Part shown: piece after piece, positions 17,079-26,826 of the stretch
Numbering within the stretch: the first letter of the stretch is position 1
How the letters are laid out: each line of letters begins with the position of its first letter
NCBI GenBank assembly: GCA_020846635.1
Contig: JADLDO010000028.1
Coordinates: forward strand, 248,001-312,000
From: Caldilineaceae bacterium
Lineage (GTDB): Bacteria; Chloroflexota; Anaerolineae; Caldilineales; Caldilineaceae
Direction: 5' to 3'
Length of the DNA stretch: 64,000 nt
Notes under the pieces: model-generated
The model's database searches: none
What the model was told of the DNA's origin: nothing
What the model saw: only the letters and a program-made list of their open reading frames with translations
Made by a program: the position numbers and the translations under genes

Positions 17079-17124
17079 AGAGAGCATCTACAGGGATCCC
17101 CCTACCTGTAGATGCTCTCTTTTC
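17079..17124 (+). terminator. Intrinsic terminator after nirK
   Basis: A perfect 16-bp stem (17079-17094 with 17105-17120) with a 10-nt loop and a short T-stretch starts 13 nt after the nirK stop codon. The downstream membrane-protein genes therefore probably depend on read-through or a promoter of their own. Confidence 0.82.
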
Positions 17125-17172
17125 CAAAGTTTCTGTTCAATTCTGTTTGAGAAGTGAGAAGGAAGAAGTACT

Positions 17173-17592
17173 GTGCCGACCCTTTCACGATGGTTTATCA
17201 AAGTTGGATTGCTCTACTTTGCCACAGGGCTGATGATGGGGGCGATATTGCTGGCGCAGCCGGTGATGGGGTGGTCGCCCAGTTTGCAGGTATTGCGACC
17301 GGTCTATCTGCATTTTCTTTTCATCGGCTGGGTAACACAGCTTATCATGGGGGTTGGCTACTGGATGTTCCCAAAGCAGTCAAAAGAGAAGCCACGTGGC
17401 TCCGAATGGCTGGGGTGGACAGTCTTTATCCTGCTCAATGTGGGGATGGTATTTCGAGCGATTGGTGAACCCATGATCGTGCTGGCCCCGCAAGCCGGCC
17501 TGGGCTGGACGCTAGCGATGGCATCGACCTGTTTGCTGCTGGCGGGCTGGGGCTTCATCATCAACACCTGGGGACGGATCAAGGAGCGTTAG
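17173..17592 (+). CDS. 4-TM membrane protein resembling half of a heme-copper oxidase subunit I
   Basis: A 139-residue integral membrane protein with four predicted helices (about 8-30, 40-65, 75-100, 108-132). It starts with GTG at 17173, with GGAAGAAG 4 nt upstream. Helix 2 carries a conserved-looking histidine and the pattern YLHFLFIGWVTQLIMGVGYW, reminiscent of subunit I of cbb3 oxidase/NO reductase and of NnrS. The next gene encodes a paralogue with the same pattern. A heme- or copper-binding role in nitrogen-oxide handling is inferred from context. I do not recognise a named family. Confidence 0.75.
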   Translation: MPTLSRWFIKVGLLYFATGLMMGAILLAQPVMGWSPSLQVLRPVYLHFLFIGWVTQLIMGVGYWMFPKQSKEKPRGSEWLGWTVFILLNVGMVFRAIGEPMIVLAPQAGLGWTLAMASTCLLLAGWGFIINTWGRIKER

Positions 17593-17594
17593 TC

Positions 17595-18056
17595 ATGCCC
17601 AAACTAAGCGTCTGGCTCGTGCGTGCCTCTCTGATCCATATGGGGATTGGCTTCTTTTTCGGCTCCATGATCCTGCATCACAAAGGCGTCCCGATCTATC
17701 CCTGGACGTGGAGACTGCTCAACCCGCATATCGAAATCATGATCTTCGGCTGGACGATGCAGTTTGTGATGGGGATTGCCTTCTGGATACTTCCCCGCTT
17801 TAGCGGAGGGGATTTCTACGGTGACAAAGGTCGCTTTGGCAGAACGTATCTGGGCTGGTGGAGTTTTGCTTTGCTCAACAGTGGCATCCTGATAACAGCC
17901 TTAAGCGGCTGGTACATGATCGACCTGCTCTCGTTGCTAGGGCGTCTGTGTACGCTCGGTGCCGTGGTTCCGTTTGCGCTATTACTCTGGCCGCGTATTA
18001 AACCACTTGGCGGCTTTACGGCCTCTCAAGGCCCACAAAATTACGAAGTTTTCTAA
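17595..18056 (+). CDS. 4-TM membrane protein, paralogue of the preceding gene
   Basis: A 153-residue protein with four predicted helices, starting 2 bp after the previous stop with AAGGAG 9 nt before the ATG. The pattern NPHIEIMIFGWTMQFVMG, then FWILPRF, lines up with the preceding protein (His-x-x-x-x-x-GW-x-x-Q-x-x-MG-x-x-x-W-x-x-P), which indicates tandem duplication and possibly a heterodimer. The histidine is a candidate heme ligand. The function is unknown; its place between nirK and DUF2249/NnrS-like genes suggests nitric-oxide metabolism or protection. Confidence 0.75.
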   Translation: MPKLSVWLVRASLIHMGIGFFFGSMILHHKGVPIYPWTWRLLNPHIEIMIFGWTMQFVMGIAFWILPRFSGGDFYGDKGRFGRTYLGWWSFALLNSGILITALSGWYMIDLLSLLGRLCTLGAVVPFALLLWPRIKPLGGFTASQGPQNYEVF

Positions 18057-18142
18057 CCTCCAACTTTATGTTTGTGTTTCTAAGTTCAAGTTTTTAAGTT
18101 CAGTTTCAAAGTTTCAGTTTCAAAGCTAAGGAGAAACCTATT

Positions 18143-18379
18143 ATGACACAGCTCGATGTCCGTACCATTCAACCTCGCGAACGCCACCCGATGATCTTCA
18201 GGACATTCGATGCCCTGGCGGCAGGTGAATCATTTGAACTTGTCAACGACCATGATCCCCAACCGCTCTATTACCAACTCTTGCACGAACGTCCCGACCT
18301 GTTCGATTGGGAGTATCGCGAAAGAGGGCCGGAAGTGTGGCGGGTTGGGATCACACGCAAAGCAGACGGGGACAAATGA
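18143..18379 (+). CDS. DUF2249 domain protein
   Basis: A 78-residue protein matching DUF2249: LDVRTIQPRERHP at the start, FELVNDHDPQPLYYQL in the middle. The fold is TusA-like, and the family clusters with nitric-oxide reductase, hemerythrin and NnrS genes, but no reaction is settled. AAGGAG lies 9 nt before the ATG. The stop overlaps the next start (ATGA). The 86-bp gap upstream is AT-rich and contains a doubled CAGTTTCAAAG unit. Confidence 0.85.
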   Translation: MTQLDVRTIQPRERHPMIFRTFDALAAGESFELVNDHDPQPLYYQLLHERPDLFDWEYRERGPEVWRVGITRKADGDK

Positions 18380-18714
18380 GTAGCGACGCAATCCAGGAAT
18401 ATACGCTCATCGAAGACCTGGCAGGGTTGGTTGATGCGATCCAACCCGACAGCATCGTCAGCCGCACGTTCCTGAAGAATGAGCAGATGAATGCAATGCT
18501 GTTCGGCTTTGATGCTGGGCAGGAGCTTTCCGAACACACGTCCAGCAAGCGGGCCATTCTCCAGATTGTAAAAGGTGAAGCCACCGTTACGCTGGGTGAA
18601 GACCGCTACGAACTGAAGGCGGGAAGTTGGGTGCAGATGCCGCCACGGCTCAAGCACAGCGTCTATGCCAAGACACCGCTAACCATGCTGCTGATGTTGT
18701 TTGGCACAGAGTAA
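18376..18714 (+). CDS. Cupin domain protein
   Basis: A 112-residue single-domain cupin. Motif 1 is GFDAGQELSEHTSSKRAILQIVKGEA and motif 2 is AGSWVQMPPRLKHSVYA, giving possible metal ligands at His and Glu/Gln positions. The ATG at 18376 overlaps the DUF2249 stop, so translation is coupled. It is a second, distinct cupin in this cluster; close relatives accompany DUF2249 in many nitrogen-oxide loci. Role unknown. Confidence 0.8.
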   Translation: MSSDAIQEYTLIEDLAGLVDAIQPDSIVSRTFLKNEQMNAMLFGFDAGQELSEHTSSKRAILQIVKGEATVTLGEDRYELKAGSWVQMPPRLKHSVYAKTPLTMLLMLFGTE

Positions 18715-18726
18715 GCATGATCTAGC

Positions 18727-18790
18727 GCGTACGGACATGGTCTATCGTGTCCGTACGCGGCGGTAGAGCGGACACAATGGATTGTGTCCG
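18727..18790. repeat. Two adjacent palindromes sharing a GTACGGACA core
   Basis: GCGTACGGACA (18727-18737) is inverted at 18748-18758, and CGGACACAAT (18769-18778) is inverted at 18781-18790. Both carry the same CGGACA core, so this looks like a repeated extragenic palindrome rather than two unrelated hairpins. It may stabilise or end the upstream mRNA. Confidence 0.6.
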
Positions 18791-18821
18791 TACAATTGAG
18801 TCAGTACATAAGGAAATTACT

Positions 18822-19955
18822 ATGAAGGCCACAGCTCATCTATCGCGTATTCTGCCCCGTGCCCTGCTCATGCTGATCGTTGCCGTTACGCTGCTGGGCG
18901 GTTTGGGTTCGGGGCTTGCGCGCCTGGGTTGGCAGATGGACCCATTCAGTATGAACTGGATGATGCTCCACGGCCCTTTGATGATCTGTGGCTTTCTGGG
19001 TACTTTGATCTGCCTGGAGCGCGCCGTCGCACTGGCGGCGCGCTCGCAGTGGAACCTGGCGGTTCCTGTCGTCAATGCCGCCGGAGCCTTAGCCCTACTC
19101 GTCCTACCCGATCCCACCCTGGCAAAAGTGCTGCTGACAGCCAGTAGCATGGGGCTGCTCGGCATGTTCATCTTCTTGCTGCGGCTGCACCCGGTACGCT
19201 ACATGGCAGTGATGACCGCGGGCGCGGTCTGCTGGGTGATTGGCAACGCGTTATGGCTGGCGGGACAGCCGATCTTTCAGGTGGTTCATCTGTGGACGGC
19301 CTTCCTCATTTTGACCATTGTGGGCGAACGGCTGGAACTGACCAGGGTGCGCCGCTTGACGCCCACGATTGAGAACTCGCTGGTGGTTGCGGTTGCGATT
19401 TATCTGGCGGGCGTCTTGCTCACCATCGTCAACCTGGGTGCAGGCATCCGCTTGCTCGGAGCCGGCGCGCTGCTGATGGCAATCTGGCTGCTGCGCTATG
19501 ACATCACGCGCTACACCATCCGCCGCGATGGGTTAGCACGCTTTATCGCGGCTTGCCTGATGATCGGCTATGTCTGGTTGGGCGTGGGCGGTGTCATCGC
19601 GCTGTGGAAGGGCGCGGTCTATGCCGGAGCGGATTATGCGGCGCTGCTGCATGTTTTCCTGCTTGGCTTTGTCTTTTCTATGATCTTTGGGCACGCGGCA
19701 ATCATCTTGCCCGCGGTAACGGGCGTGCGTCTGGATTACCGCCCAATTTTCTATGGGCATCTGATCCTGCTGCACACGACCCTGATTTACCGGACCTATG
19801 GACATTTGGCACATGATCTGACTGCCCAACGGTGGGGTGGATTGCTGAATGTCGTGGCAGTGCTGCTCTTTCTGGCAATGACGGTGTTGGCTGTCATCCA
19901 GTCGAACCGAGGGCAACCCATGGTGAACCGCAGCAAGCCGGTCGTGGCGGCGTGA
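18822..19955 (+). CDS. NnrS-like multi-span membrane protein
   Basis: A 377-residue protein with about 11-12 membrane helices throughout. Histidines sit in helices as in NnrS (MMLHGPLMICGF, VVHLWTAF, LLHVFLLGFVFSMIFGHA, YGHLILLHTT), candidates for heme and copper binding. NnrS proteins protect against nitric-oxide and nitrosative stress, consistent with the upstream nitrite reductase that makes NO. The ATG at 18822 has AAGGAAA 5 nt upstream; an upstream in-frame start at 18747 falls in the palindromes. No nitric-oxide reductase gene is present nearby, so this may be the cluster's NO-handling component. Family assignment is from pattern, not alignment. Confidence 0.72.
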   Translation: MKATAHLSRILPRALLMLIVAVTLLGGLGSGLARLGWQMDPFSMNWMMLHGPLMICGFLGTLICLERAVALAARSQWNLAVPVVNAAGALALLVLPDPTLAKVLLTASSMGLLGMFIFLLRLHPVRYMAVMTAGAVCWVIGNALWLAGQPIFQVVHLWTAFLILTIVGERLELTRVRRLTPTIENSLVVAVAIYLAGVLLTIVNLGAGIRLLGAGALLMAIWLLRYDITRYTIRRDGLARFIAACLMIGYVWLGVGGVIALWKGAVYAGADYAALLHVFLLGFVFSMIFGHAAIILPAVTGVRLDYRPIFYGHLILLHTTLIYRTYGHLAHDLTAQRWGGLLNVVAVLLFLAMTVLAVIQSNRGQPMVNRSKPVVAA

Positions 19956-19965
19956 GAGCGCCCCA

Positions 19966-19998
19966 GGCTAAAGCCGCGGGGCTAGGATACAACGCCCC
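19966..19998. repeat. Single arm of a dispersed extragenic repeat
   Basis: GGCTAAAGCC (19966-19975) followed by GGGCTA and TACAACGCCCC (19988-19998). The same order of words occurs, inverted, in the right arm of the element at 27859-27964, so this belongs to one repeat family in this genome. Confidence 0.6.
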
Positions 19999-20054
19999 TG
20001 AAGTGGGCTGACAAGTCACCCTGATAGCACTTCTTTCATACGACCCCCTAAATT

Positions 20055-20088
20055 ACCCTCCCGGAGACTTTGAAGTCTCCGGGAGGGT
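20055..20088. terminator. Bidirectional terminator between convergent genes
   Basis: A perfect 16-bp stem (20055-20070 with 20073-20088; effectively a 6-nt loop) lies between the NnrS-like gene and the convergent rhamnulokinase gene. Flanking T/A runs are weak, but position and stem strength make a two-way terminator likely. Confidence 0.7.
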
Positions 20089-20119
20089 GGTCGTGTATAC
20101 CGTATGTAAGCAGAGCAAT

Positions 20120-21616
20120 CTAGGAGATGTGCGCGGGCTGTGTCACCAGTTCTTGAAATCGCCCAAAGGCATCGTCCCAGCCTGCCGCGGGGCCGGGCGT
20201 GAATTCTTCTTGGGAAATGGAGGCGGCGACCGCGGCACGCGCTTCGGCGAGGCTGCCCAAATGTCCCGTTGCCATCGCCTGTACCATCACATTACCCAAC
20301 GCGGTTGCCTCCACCGGGCCAGTCACCACCGGGCGTTGGCAAGCATCGGCGGTAAGCTGGCAGAGCAGCCGGTTCTGGCTGCCACCGCCTACGATGCGCA
20401 CGGTATCCAGGCGATGCCCCACCAATTCCTCCAACGCGCCCAAAGTCCAGCGATAACGCAGCGCCAAGCTTTCCAACGCGCAGCGCACCACCTCGCCCAC
20501 TGTCTCCGGAGCGGATTGGCCTGAACGCAGGCAAGAAGCGCAGATGGCATCCACCATTTGACCAGGGGCCATGAAATCACTGGCATCGGGGTCAATGATG
20601 GAACGAAAGGGAGTCGCCTGTTCCGCTTGCGCCAGCAGTTCAGCCCATGAATAATCATGCCCGCCGCGCGCCCATTGGCGGCGCGACTCTTGCAGCAGCC
20701 ACAGCCCGCCGATGTTCTTGAGCAGGCGGATGGTGTTGGCAACGCCCCCCTCATTCGTAAAGTTCAGGCGACGGGTCGCGTCATTGAGAATGGGCTGGGC
20801 AATTTCGACACCCATGAGGCTCCATGTGCCGCTGCTGATGTAGGCGCTGCGCTCATCAAGACCAGGGATGGCGGCGACTGCGCTGGCGGTATCGTGTGTG
20901 CCAGGGGCGATGACCAGGGGTGCGCCCTTGATGCCGGTTTCGTCACAAACGCTGGGCAGCAGCGTACCCCAACTTGTTCCCGGCGGCAGGATCTCCGGCA
21001 AAATCTGCGTGGGCAGGCCCAACTTCGCCAGCAACCCTGTTGCCCAACGGCGATCCGCCGCGTGCAGCATTTGTGTGGTCGAGGCGATGGTATACTCGAC
21101 TGCCCTGCGTCCAGTCATCCAGTAGTTGAACAAGTCGGGAATCATCAGCAAGGTTGCCGCTTGATCCAGTTGGGGATCGCCCTGCTCGCGCATGGCGTAA
21201 AGTTGGATGAGGGTGTTGATCTGCATAAACTGGATGCCCGTCTCGCCAAAGAGTTTTTCGGCTGGCACCACGCCCATGAGCCGTTCCTGCACGCCGTTGG
21301 TGCGCGCATCGCGGTAGTGGACAGGGTTGCCCAAGAGCCGCCCTGTCACATCGAGCAGCGCATAATCGACGCCCCAAGTGTCGAGGCCAATGGCCGCGGG
21401 GGGCGTGTCGCTGGTGGCGGCATACCGCTCCAGCCCCGTTTTGATCTCGCGCCACAGCCCCAACGCATCCCAATAGAGGCGATCATGGACGGCAACCGGG
21501 CCATTGGCAAAGCGGTGCAGTTCTTCTAGGGCAAAGCGCGCCCCATCCCAACGCGCCAACAACACTCGACCGTTGGACGCGCCCAAGTCGGCGGCAATAA
21601 AGTTCGTTGTCGTCAT
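20120..21616 (-). CDS. rhaB: Rhamnulokinase
   Basis: FGGY-family sugar kinase of 498 residues that phosphorylates L-rhamnulose to rhamnulose 1-phosphate with ATP. The N-terminal phosphate-binding motif is AADLGASNGRV; GLDTWGVDYALLD, HYRDARTNG, GTHDTASAVAAIPG and YISSGTWSLMG are typical of rhamnulokinases rather than xylulo- or glycerol kinases, and IVGGGSQNRLLCQ is the late FGGY signature. The length fits RhaB. It is the last gene of the long operon that also holds an L-rhamnose isomerase and aldolases, which supports the assignment. Confidence 0.92.
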   Translation of the reverse strand: MTTTNFIAADLGASNGRVLLARWDGARFALEELHRFANGPVAVHDRLYWDALGLWREIKTGLERYAATSDTPPAAIGLDTWGVDYALLDVTGRLLGNPVHYRDARTNGVQERLMGVVPAEKLFGETGIQFMQINTLIQLYAMREQGDPQLDQAATLLMIPDLFNYWMTGRRAVEYTIASTTQMLHAADRRWATGLLAKLGLPTQILPEILPPGTSWGTLLPSVCDETGIKGAPLVIAPGTHDTASAVAAIPGLDERSAYISSGTWSLMGVEIAQPILNDATRRLNFTNEGGVANTIRLLKNIGGLWLLQESRRQWARGGHDYSWAELLAQAEQATPFRSIIDPDASDFMAPGQMVDAICASCLRSGQSAPETVGEVVRCALESLALRYRWTLGALEELVGHRLDTVRIVGGGSQNRLLCQLTADACQRPVVTGPVEATALGNVMVQAMATGHLGSLAEARAAVAASISQEEFTPGPAAGWDDAFGRFQELVTQPAHIS

Positions 21617-21639
21617 TCTCTATTAGCTTTCTGTCGCAA

Positions 21640-22440
<801 letters not shown>

Positions 22441-22483
22441 AGGTGGTTGCTCTCCGTTCTGTCTCTGGCCGCACAAATCGCTT

Positions 22484-23269
22484 CTATGGCTTCAGAGTTG
22501 CGCCATGAAGTTGTTGGCGGCGATAATGCTCATCGAGCCGGTTATCAATGCGCTCAGATTGGGCATCGGGCAGGAACGTTGGCCCGCCCAACGCATAGCT
22601 CCCCACAATGATCTTGGCCCACTTATCCGCCATTAACGTGATGTTGAGGGCTTCCTGTGCGGTCTGACCCAGCGCCACCAACCCATGATTCACCATGAGC
22701 AGCAGTTTGGGCGCGTGACCATATGCCTCCTGATAGCGGCGCAGCTCATCACGCACGACCAGCGCCAACGTGAAACCTGGGTCTACATAGGGCACGACCG
22801 CGGGATGGCGACCACAGACAACAATGCCATCGGGAAAGAGGTGGCGCAGGAAAGGCTCGGCTCCCAAGCGGCTGCACAAAATCTGGTTGACCGACACGGC
22901 ATGGGTGTGAGCCACCCACTTGGCCCCCGCCTCATGCAGGCAGAGCGCATGGAGGAAGGTTTCCACCGAGGGACGGCGATGGGTGGGGTTCGCCAATACT
23001 TCCTGGAGGGCACGCGCCACCGCTTGATCATCCATCGTTTCGTTTTCCATCAGTTCCATCACCGCGCCCAGGCTGACCTGGCTAAAGCCCTGCGAGGTGA
23101 TGTTCCCCAGTTGGCTGCCCGACGCCTTGACCCAAAAAGTGCCATCGGGACAGATCGTGCTGGTATTGCCTTCACCCAGGATCGCCAATTGGCGTTCCTC
23201 GCGCCCCAACTCATGAGAGAGCCAGATTAATTGCTCCAAGATGGGATCTGAAATTGCTGTAGGCTCCAT
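22484..23269 (-). CDS. Class II aldolase/adducin family protein, probable sugar-phosphate aldolase
   Basis: A 261-residue class II aldolase. Zinc ligands are visible as HTH in [14 protein letters not shown] and His in [10 protein letters not shown]; the catalytic Glu is probably in [29 protein letters not shown] forms the phosphate pocket. Its size is near that of E. coli RhaD (274), so rhamnulose-1-phosphate aldolase, cleaving to DHAP and L-lactaldehyde, is plausible. A second, shorter class II aldolase is encoded at 33134-33760, and which one acts on which substrate cannot be told. The start at 23269 lies 2 bp after the SDR stop. Confidence 0.85.
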   Translation of the reverse strand: MEPTAISDPILEQLIWLSHELGREERQLAILGEGNTSTICPDGTFWVKASGSQLGNITSQGFSQVSLGAVMELMENETMDDQAVARALQEVLANPTHRRPSVETFLHALCLHEAGAKWVAHTHAVSVNQILCSRLGAEPFLRHLFPDGIVVCGRHPAVVPYVDPGFTLALVVRDELRRYQEAYGHAPKLLLMVNHGLVALGQTAQEALNITLMADKWAKIIVGSYALGGPTFLPDAQSERIDNRLDEHYRRQQLHGATLKP

Positions 23270-23271
23270 CG

Positions 23272-24066
<795 letters not shown>

Positions 24067-24153
24067 CCGCGATGATTTTCTCCGGCTCTTTCTCTGACTT
24101 TTCTTTCTGGCCTGTCTCTGTGGCTCCGCGTCCCTGCGCGAGAGATCGGCTCT

Positions 24154-25842
24154 CTACAGCAACAGCCGCAGCAGCTCCGCTTCGGCTTCCACCGTCCACG
24201 TCTCATCTTCGGCCAATTTAGCGTAGACCGATGGCAACCGCTGCTTGAGTTCGGGCAGCGTCGTCAGGGGCAGCGGTTTGGATAGGTTGGGGAAGATGAC
24301 TACCTTACCGGGGAAGCGTCCATCCGCTACCGCGTGCAGACCTTCGGCGACTCCTTCCAACCCGGCAACAGCCGCCACCGACTTGTTGGGCGAAAGCGTC
24401 TTGCTCTCCGTCAGATCGCGCATCCGAGCCAAGTCTTCAATCGATGAACCGCTCATCCCCGTAAAGCGCACACCGCGGCGCACAATGTCATTCATGTTAA
24501 AGTGCGCCTGTGTGCCGCGCGGCACGCCTGCAAAGACATTCATCACGCCGTTATCTGCCAACTGGTTCATCGCCATTTCAATGGCGGGCACGCTTGGAGC
24601 CATCACGGCAATATCGTCATAGCCCGCTCCGCCGCTTTCGTGGCGCAGGTCGGCTTCTAATTCTGCTTCACCGGCATAGCTGTCTTGCGAGTAGGTGACC
24701 AAATCGATCTCTGCATCTTTGGCCGCGCCCGCAAACTTTTCTTTAACCGCCAAAATACGGTGACGGTTGCGGTTGGTTGCCACGATTTTACGTGGATGTT
24801 CGGGAATCTCGATGGCGCGCTGTAAGTGCATGTGTCCCATTGGCCCACCCGCGCCCAATATCCAGGTAACGCCCCCTGGAAGCAGTTGCGTACGGATCGG
24901 GGTATAGGCCGCGCTGATGTCAGTGCCGCTCGCGCCGACCACGGCAAGCTTGTCATAGTGCAGCCGCCCGATGTCCAGCGAAACCCGCCGCGGCACTTGC
25001 TGATCCGTAATGACCGCAAACATGCCCGCACGTGCTAGCCGCGCAAAAGCGCGCTCGATCAGCTCCGGGTCGTTGCTCAAAACGACAATATCATCATACG
25101 GCTCATCATCCTGGGCGTCGCTGATGGCGATGTTGGCAGAGGTGGCCCAGGCACGCACCTGCTCGGCAAAGGCGGCGTCGCGCACGTCGATGACCACGCG
25201 ACCCGGTCGCCATGCCTGCGCCTGCCCCAATGTCGCCCCCACACCCTCGCCCGTGATCCAGAGTGTTCCCCCTGGCTTCCAGGTGTGGCGGTAGTCAACC
25301 GTATAGGATGCCTCCACGCAGGCCCACGGCTCGGCAAGCGCGGCCTCGGCATAGCCCGTCGTGGGCTTCACCGGCAGGAGATAGTTGCCGCCATCGCCGT
25401 TGAGGACACGCTGGTCGATGACATTGTATTGCGAATAGCCACCCTGGATCTCATAGCCATAGGCATAGCCCACGCCGTTGATATAGATATCGGCCTGCAC
25501 AATAAAGCGGTCGCCCACCTCATATTGGTCGCGCAGATTTTCACCCACGCCAACCACGGTCAGGCTGATTTCATGGCCCAACACCACCGGCTCTTGACTC
25601 ATGTCGCGGTAGATGCGCGGGTGATCTTGCCCAGCGCGGATTACCTTGATGTCGGAAAAACAGATGCCCGTAGCATCATGGCGCACCAGCAATTCATCCG
25701 GCCCATAGGAAGGCAGGGGGCGTTCGATCATCTCCCCATCACGCCCCAAGTTCTCAAAACCGCCCCCATAGAGCGGCCAGAGCCGGTTCCTTTCGGGCAA
25801 TGGAGCATCGGCCTCGCGGTATTCGGCTAACTTGTCACTCAT
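24154..25842 (-). CDS. Zinc-type MDR dehydrogenase with two Rossmann segments, sorbose-1-phosphate reductase-like
   Basis: A 562-residue medium-chain dehydrogenase/reductase, some 150 residues longer than normal. The N-terminal GroES-like part has GICFSDIKV (zinc Cys), VLGHEISL (GHE) and VGDRFIVQADI. Then two nucleotide-binding-like regions follow: a first one around residue 195 (GEGVGATLGQAQ, degenerate) with strands VVIDV and DIVVLSNDP, and a second one around 310 with canonical LGAGGPMGHMHLQRA. PLPSYGPDELLVRHDATGIC and the overall order recall L-sorbose-1-phosphate reductase (SorE). TAGGAG lies 7 nt before the ATG. Likely a sugar or sugar-phosphate dehydrogenase; the substrate is unknown. 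Confidence 0.8.
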   Translation of the reverse strand: MSDKLAEYREADAPLPERNRLWPLYGGGFENLGRDGEMIERPLPSYGPDELLVRHDATGICFSDIKVIRAGQDHPRIYRDMSQEPVVLGHEISLTVVGVGENLRDQYEVGDRFIVQADIYINGVGYAYGYEIQGGYSQYNVIDQRVLNGDGGNYLLPVKPTTGYAEAALAEPWACVEASYTVDYRHTWKPGGTLWITGEGVGATLGQAQAWRPGRVVIDVRDAAFAEQVRAWATSANIAISDAQDDEPYDDIVVLSNDPELIERAFARLARAGMFAVITDQQVPRRVSLDIGRLHYDKLAVVGASGTDISAAYTPIRTQLLPGGVTWILGAGGPMGHMHLQRAIEIPEHPRKIVATNRNRHRILAVKEKFAGAAKDAEIDLVTYSQDSYAGEAELEADLRHESGGAGYDDIAVMAPSVPAIEMAMNQLADNGVMNVFAGVPRGTQAHFNMNDIVRRGVRFTGMSGSSIEDLARMRDLTESKTLSPNKSVAAVAGLEGVAEGLHAVADGRFPGKVVIFPNLSKPLPLTTLPELKQRLPSVYAKLAEDETWTVEAEAELLRLLL

Positions 25843-25863
25843 TCATTGACTCCTACACAAAAC

Positions 25864-26790
25864 CTAAAATTTAATCGCGCCATCGGTCAAGCCGCGCATA
25901 AACCAGCGTTGCAAAAGGGCATAGACCAAAATGACAGGCGCGGCGCTGAACAAGAGCATGGCGGCATCTGCCGCCTCGTTGGCAAACTGGCCGCGCAGGT
26001 GGGGTACGGTGGCGGTCGCCGTTTCATAGGAACCCGTCAGCACCTTCTGAATACCCACCGAGATCGTCAATTGGTTGTTGCGGTCGATCATCGTGTAAGT
26101 GACCAGGTAATCGCTCCACACGCCGACAAAAGCGAGCGTTGCCACCACGACCAGCGCGGTCGTCACCAAAGGAAAGGCGATGCGCCAGAAGATCTGCCAC
26201 TGGTTTGCCCCATCCATCAAGGCCGATTCCTCGATCTCGCGCGGGATGGACAAAAAGGCCTGGCGCATGATAAAGATCGGTACAGGCAGCGAAGCGCCAA
26301 AGAGCAGAATTAGCCCAAAGAGGCTGTTGCGCATTTTCAAGAAAGACATCAACTCATAGAGCGCCATCAAGCCCCCGCTGCGCGGGATGAACATCGAGAC
26401 GACAATCGCCAGGAAGATAAAATCGCGGCCCCAGAAGTTCATGCGCGCAAAGGCGTAGGCAGCCAGGGCCGCTGTCACCACCTGCACGACCGCGACCCCA
26501 ATCGCCAGTACAAAGCTGTTGCGCATATAGAGGGGCAACTCTTGAATGGCGGTGAACATATATTCATAGTTGACCATGCTGATGGAGCGCGGGATGAGCG
26601 CGGCAGAATTGGTAAAGAATTCCTGTGCATTCTTAAAGGATGTTGAAATCATCCACAGAATGGGCAGCAGCACGATAAAAACAACCAGGACCATAAAGAT
26701 GTGCGCCACCAAGCCCGCGCGGCTGATGTTCAACCGCGCCCCCAGCGGACGACTCCTCATGCTCGCAGTCGGAATGGAACCAGCCGACAT
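25864..26790 (-). CDS. Sugar ABC transporter permease, MalG type
   Basis: A 308-residue inner-membrane permease with about six helices (first at residues 28-50). The EAA loop that docks the ATPase is IEESALMDGANQWQIFWRIAFPL. It follows the MalF-type permease by 36 bp, and GGAGAAA precedes the ATG. Together with the second permease and the binding protein at 28011-29351 it forms the importer of this operon; no dedicated ATPase gene is present, so a shared MsmK-like ATPase elsewhere in the genome is likely. Confidence 0.93.
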   Translation of the reverse strand: MSAGSIPTASMRSRPLGARLNISRAGLVAHIFMVLVVFIVLLPILWMISTSFKNAQEFFTNSAALIPRSISMVNYEYMFTAIQELPLYMRNSFVLAIGVAVVQVVTAALAAYAFARMNFWGRDFIFLAIVVSMFIPRSGGLMALYELMSFLKMRNSLFGLILLFGASLPVPIFIMRQAFLSIPREIEESALMDGANQWQIFWRIAFPLVTTALVVVATLAFVGVWSDYLVTYTMIDRNNQLTISVGIQKVLTGSYETATATVPHLRGQFANEAADAAMLLFSAAPVILVYALLQRWFMRGLTDGAIKF

Positions 26791-26826
26791 GATATTTCTC
26801 CTTCTTCCCCAATCCGTCTGTCGGGG

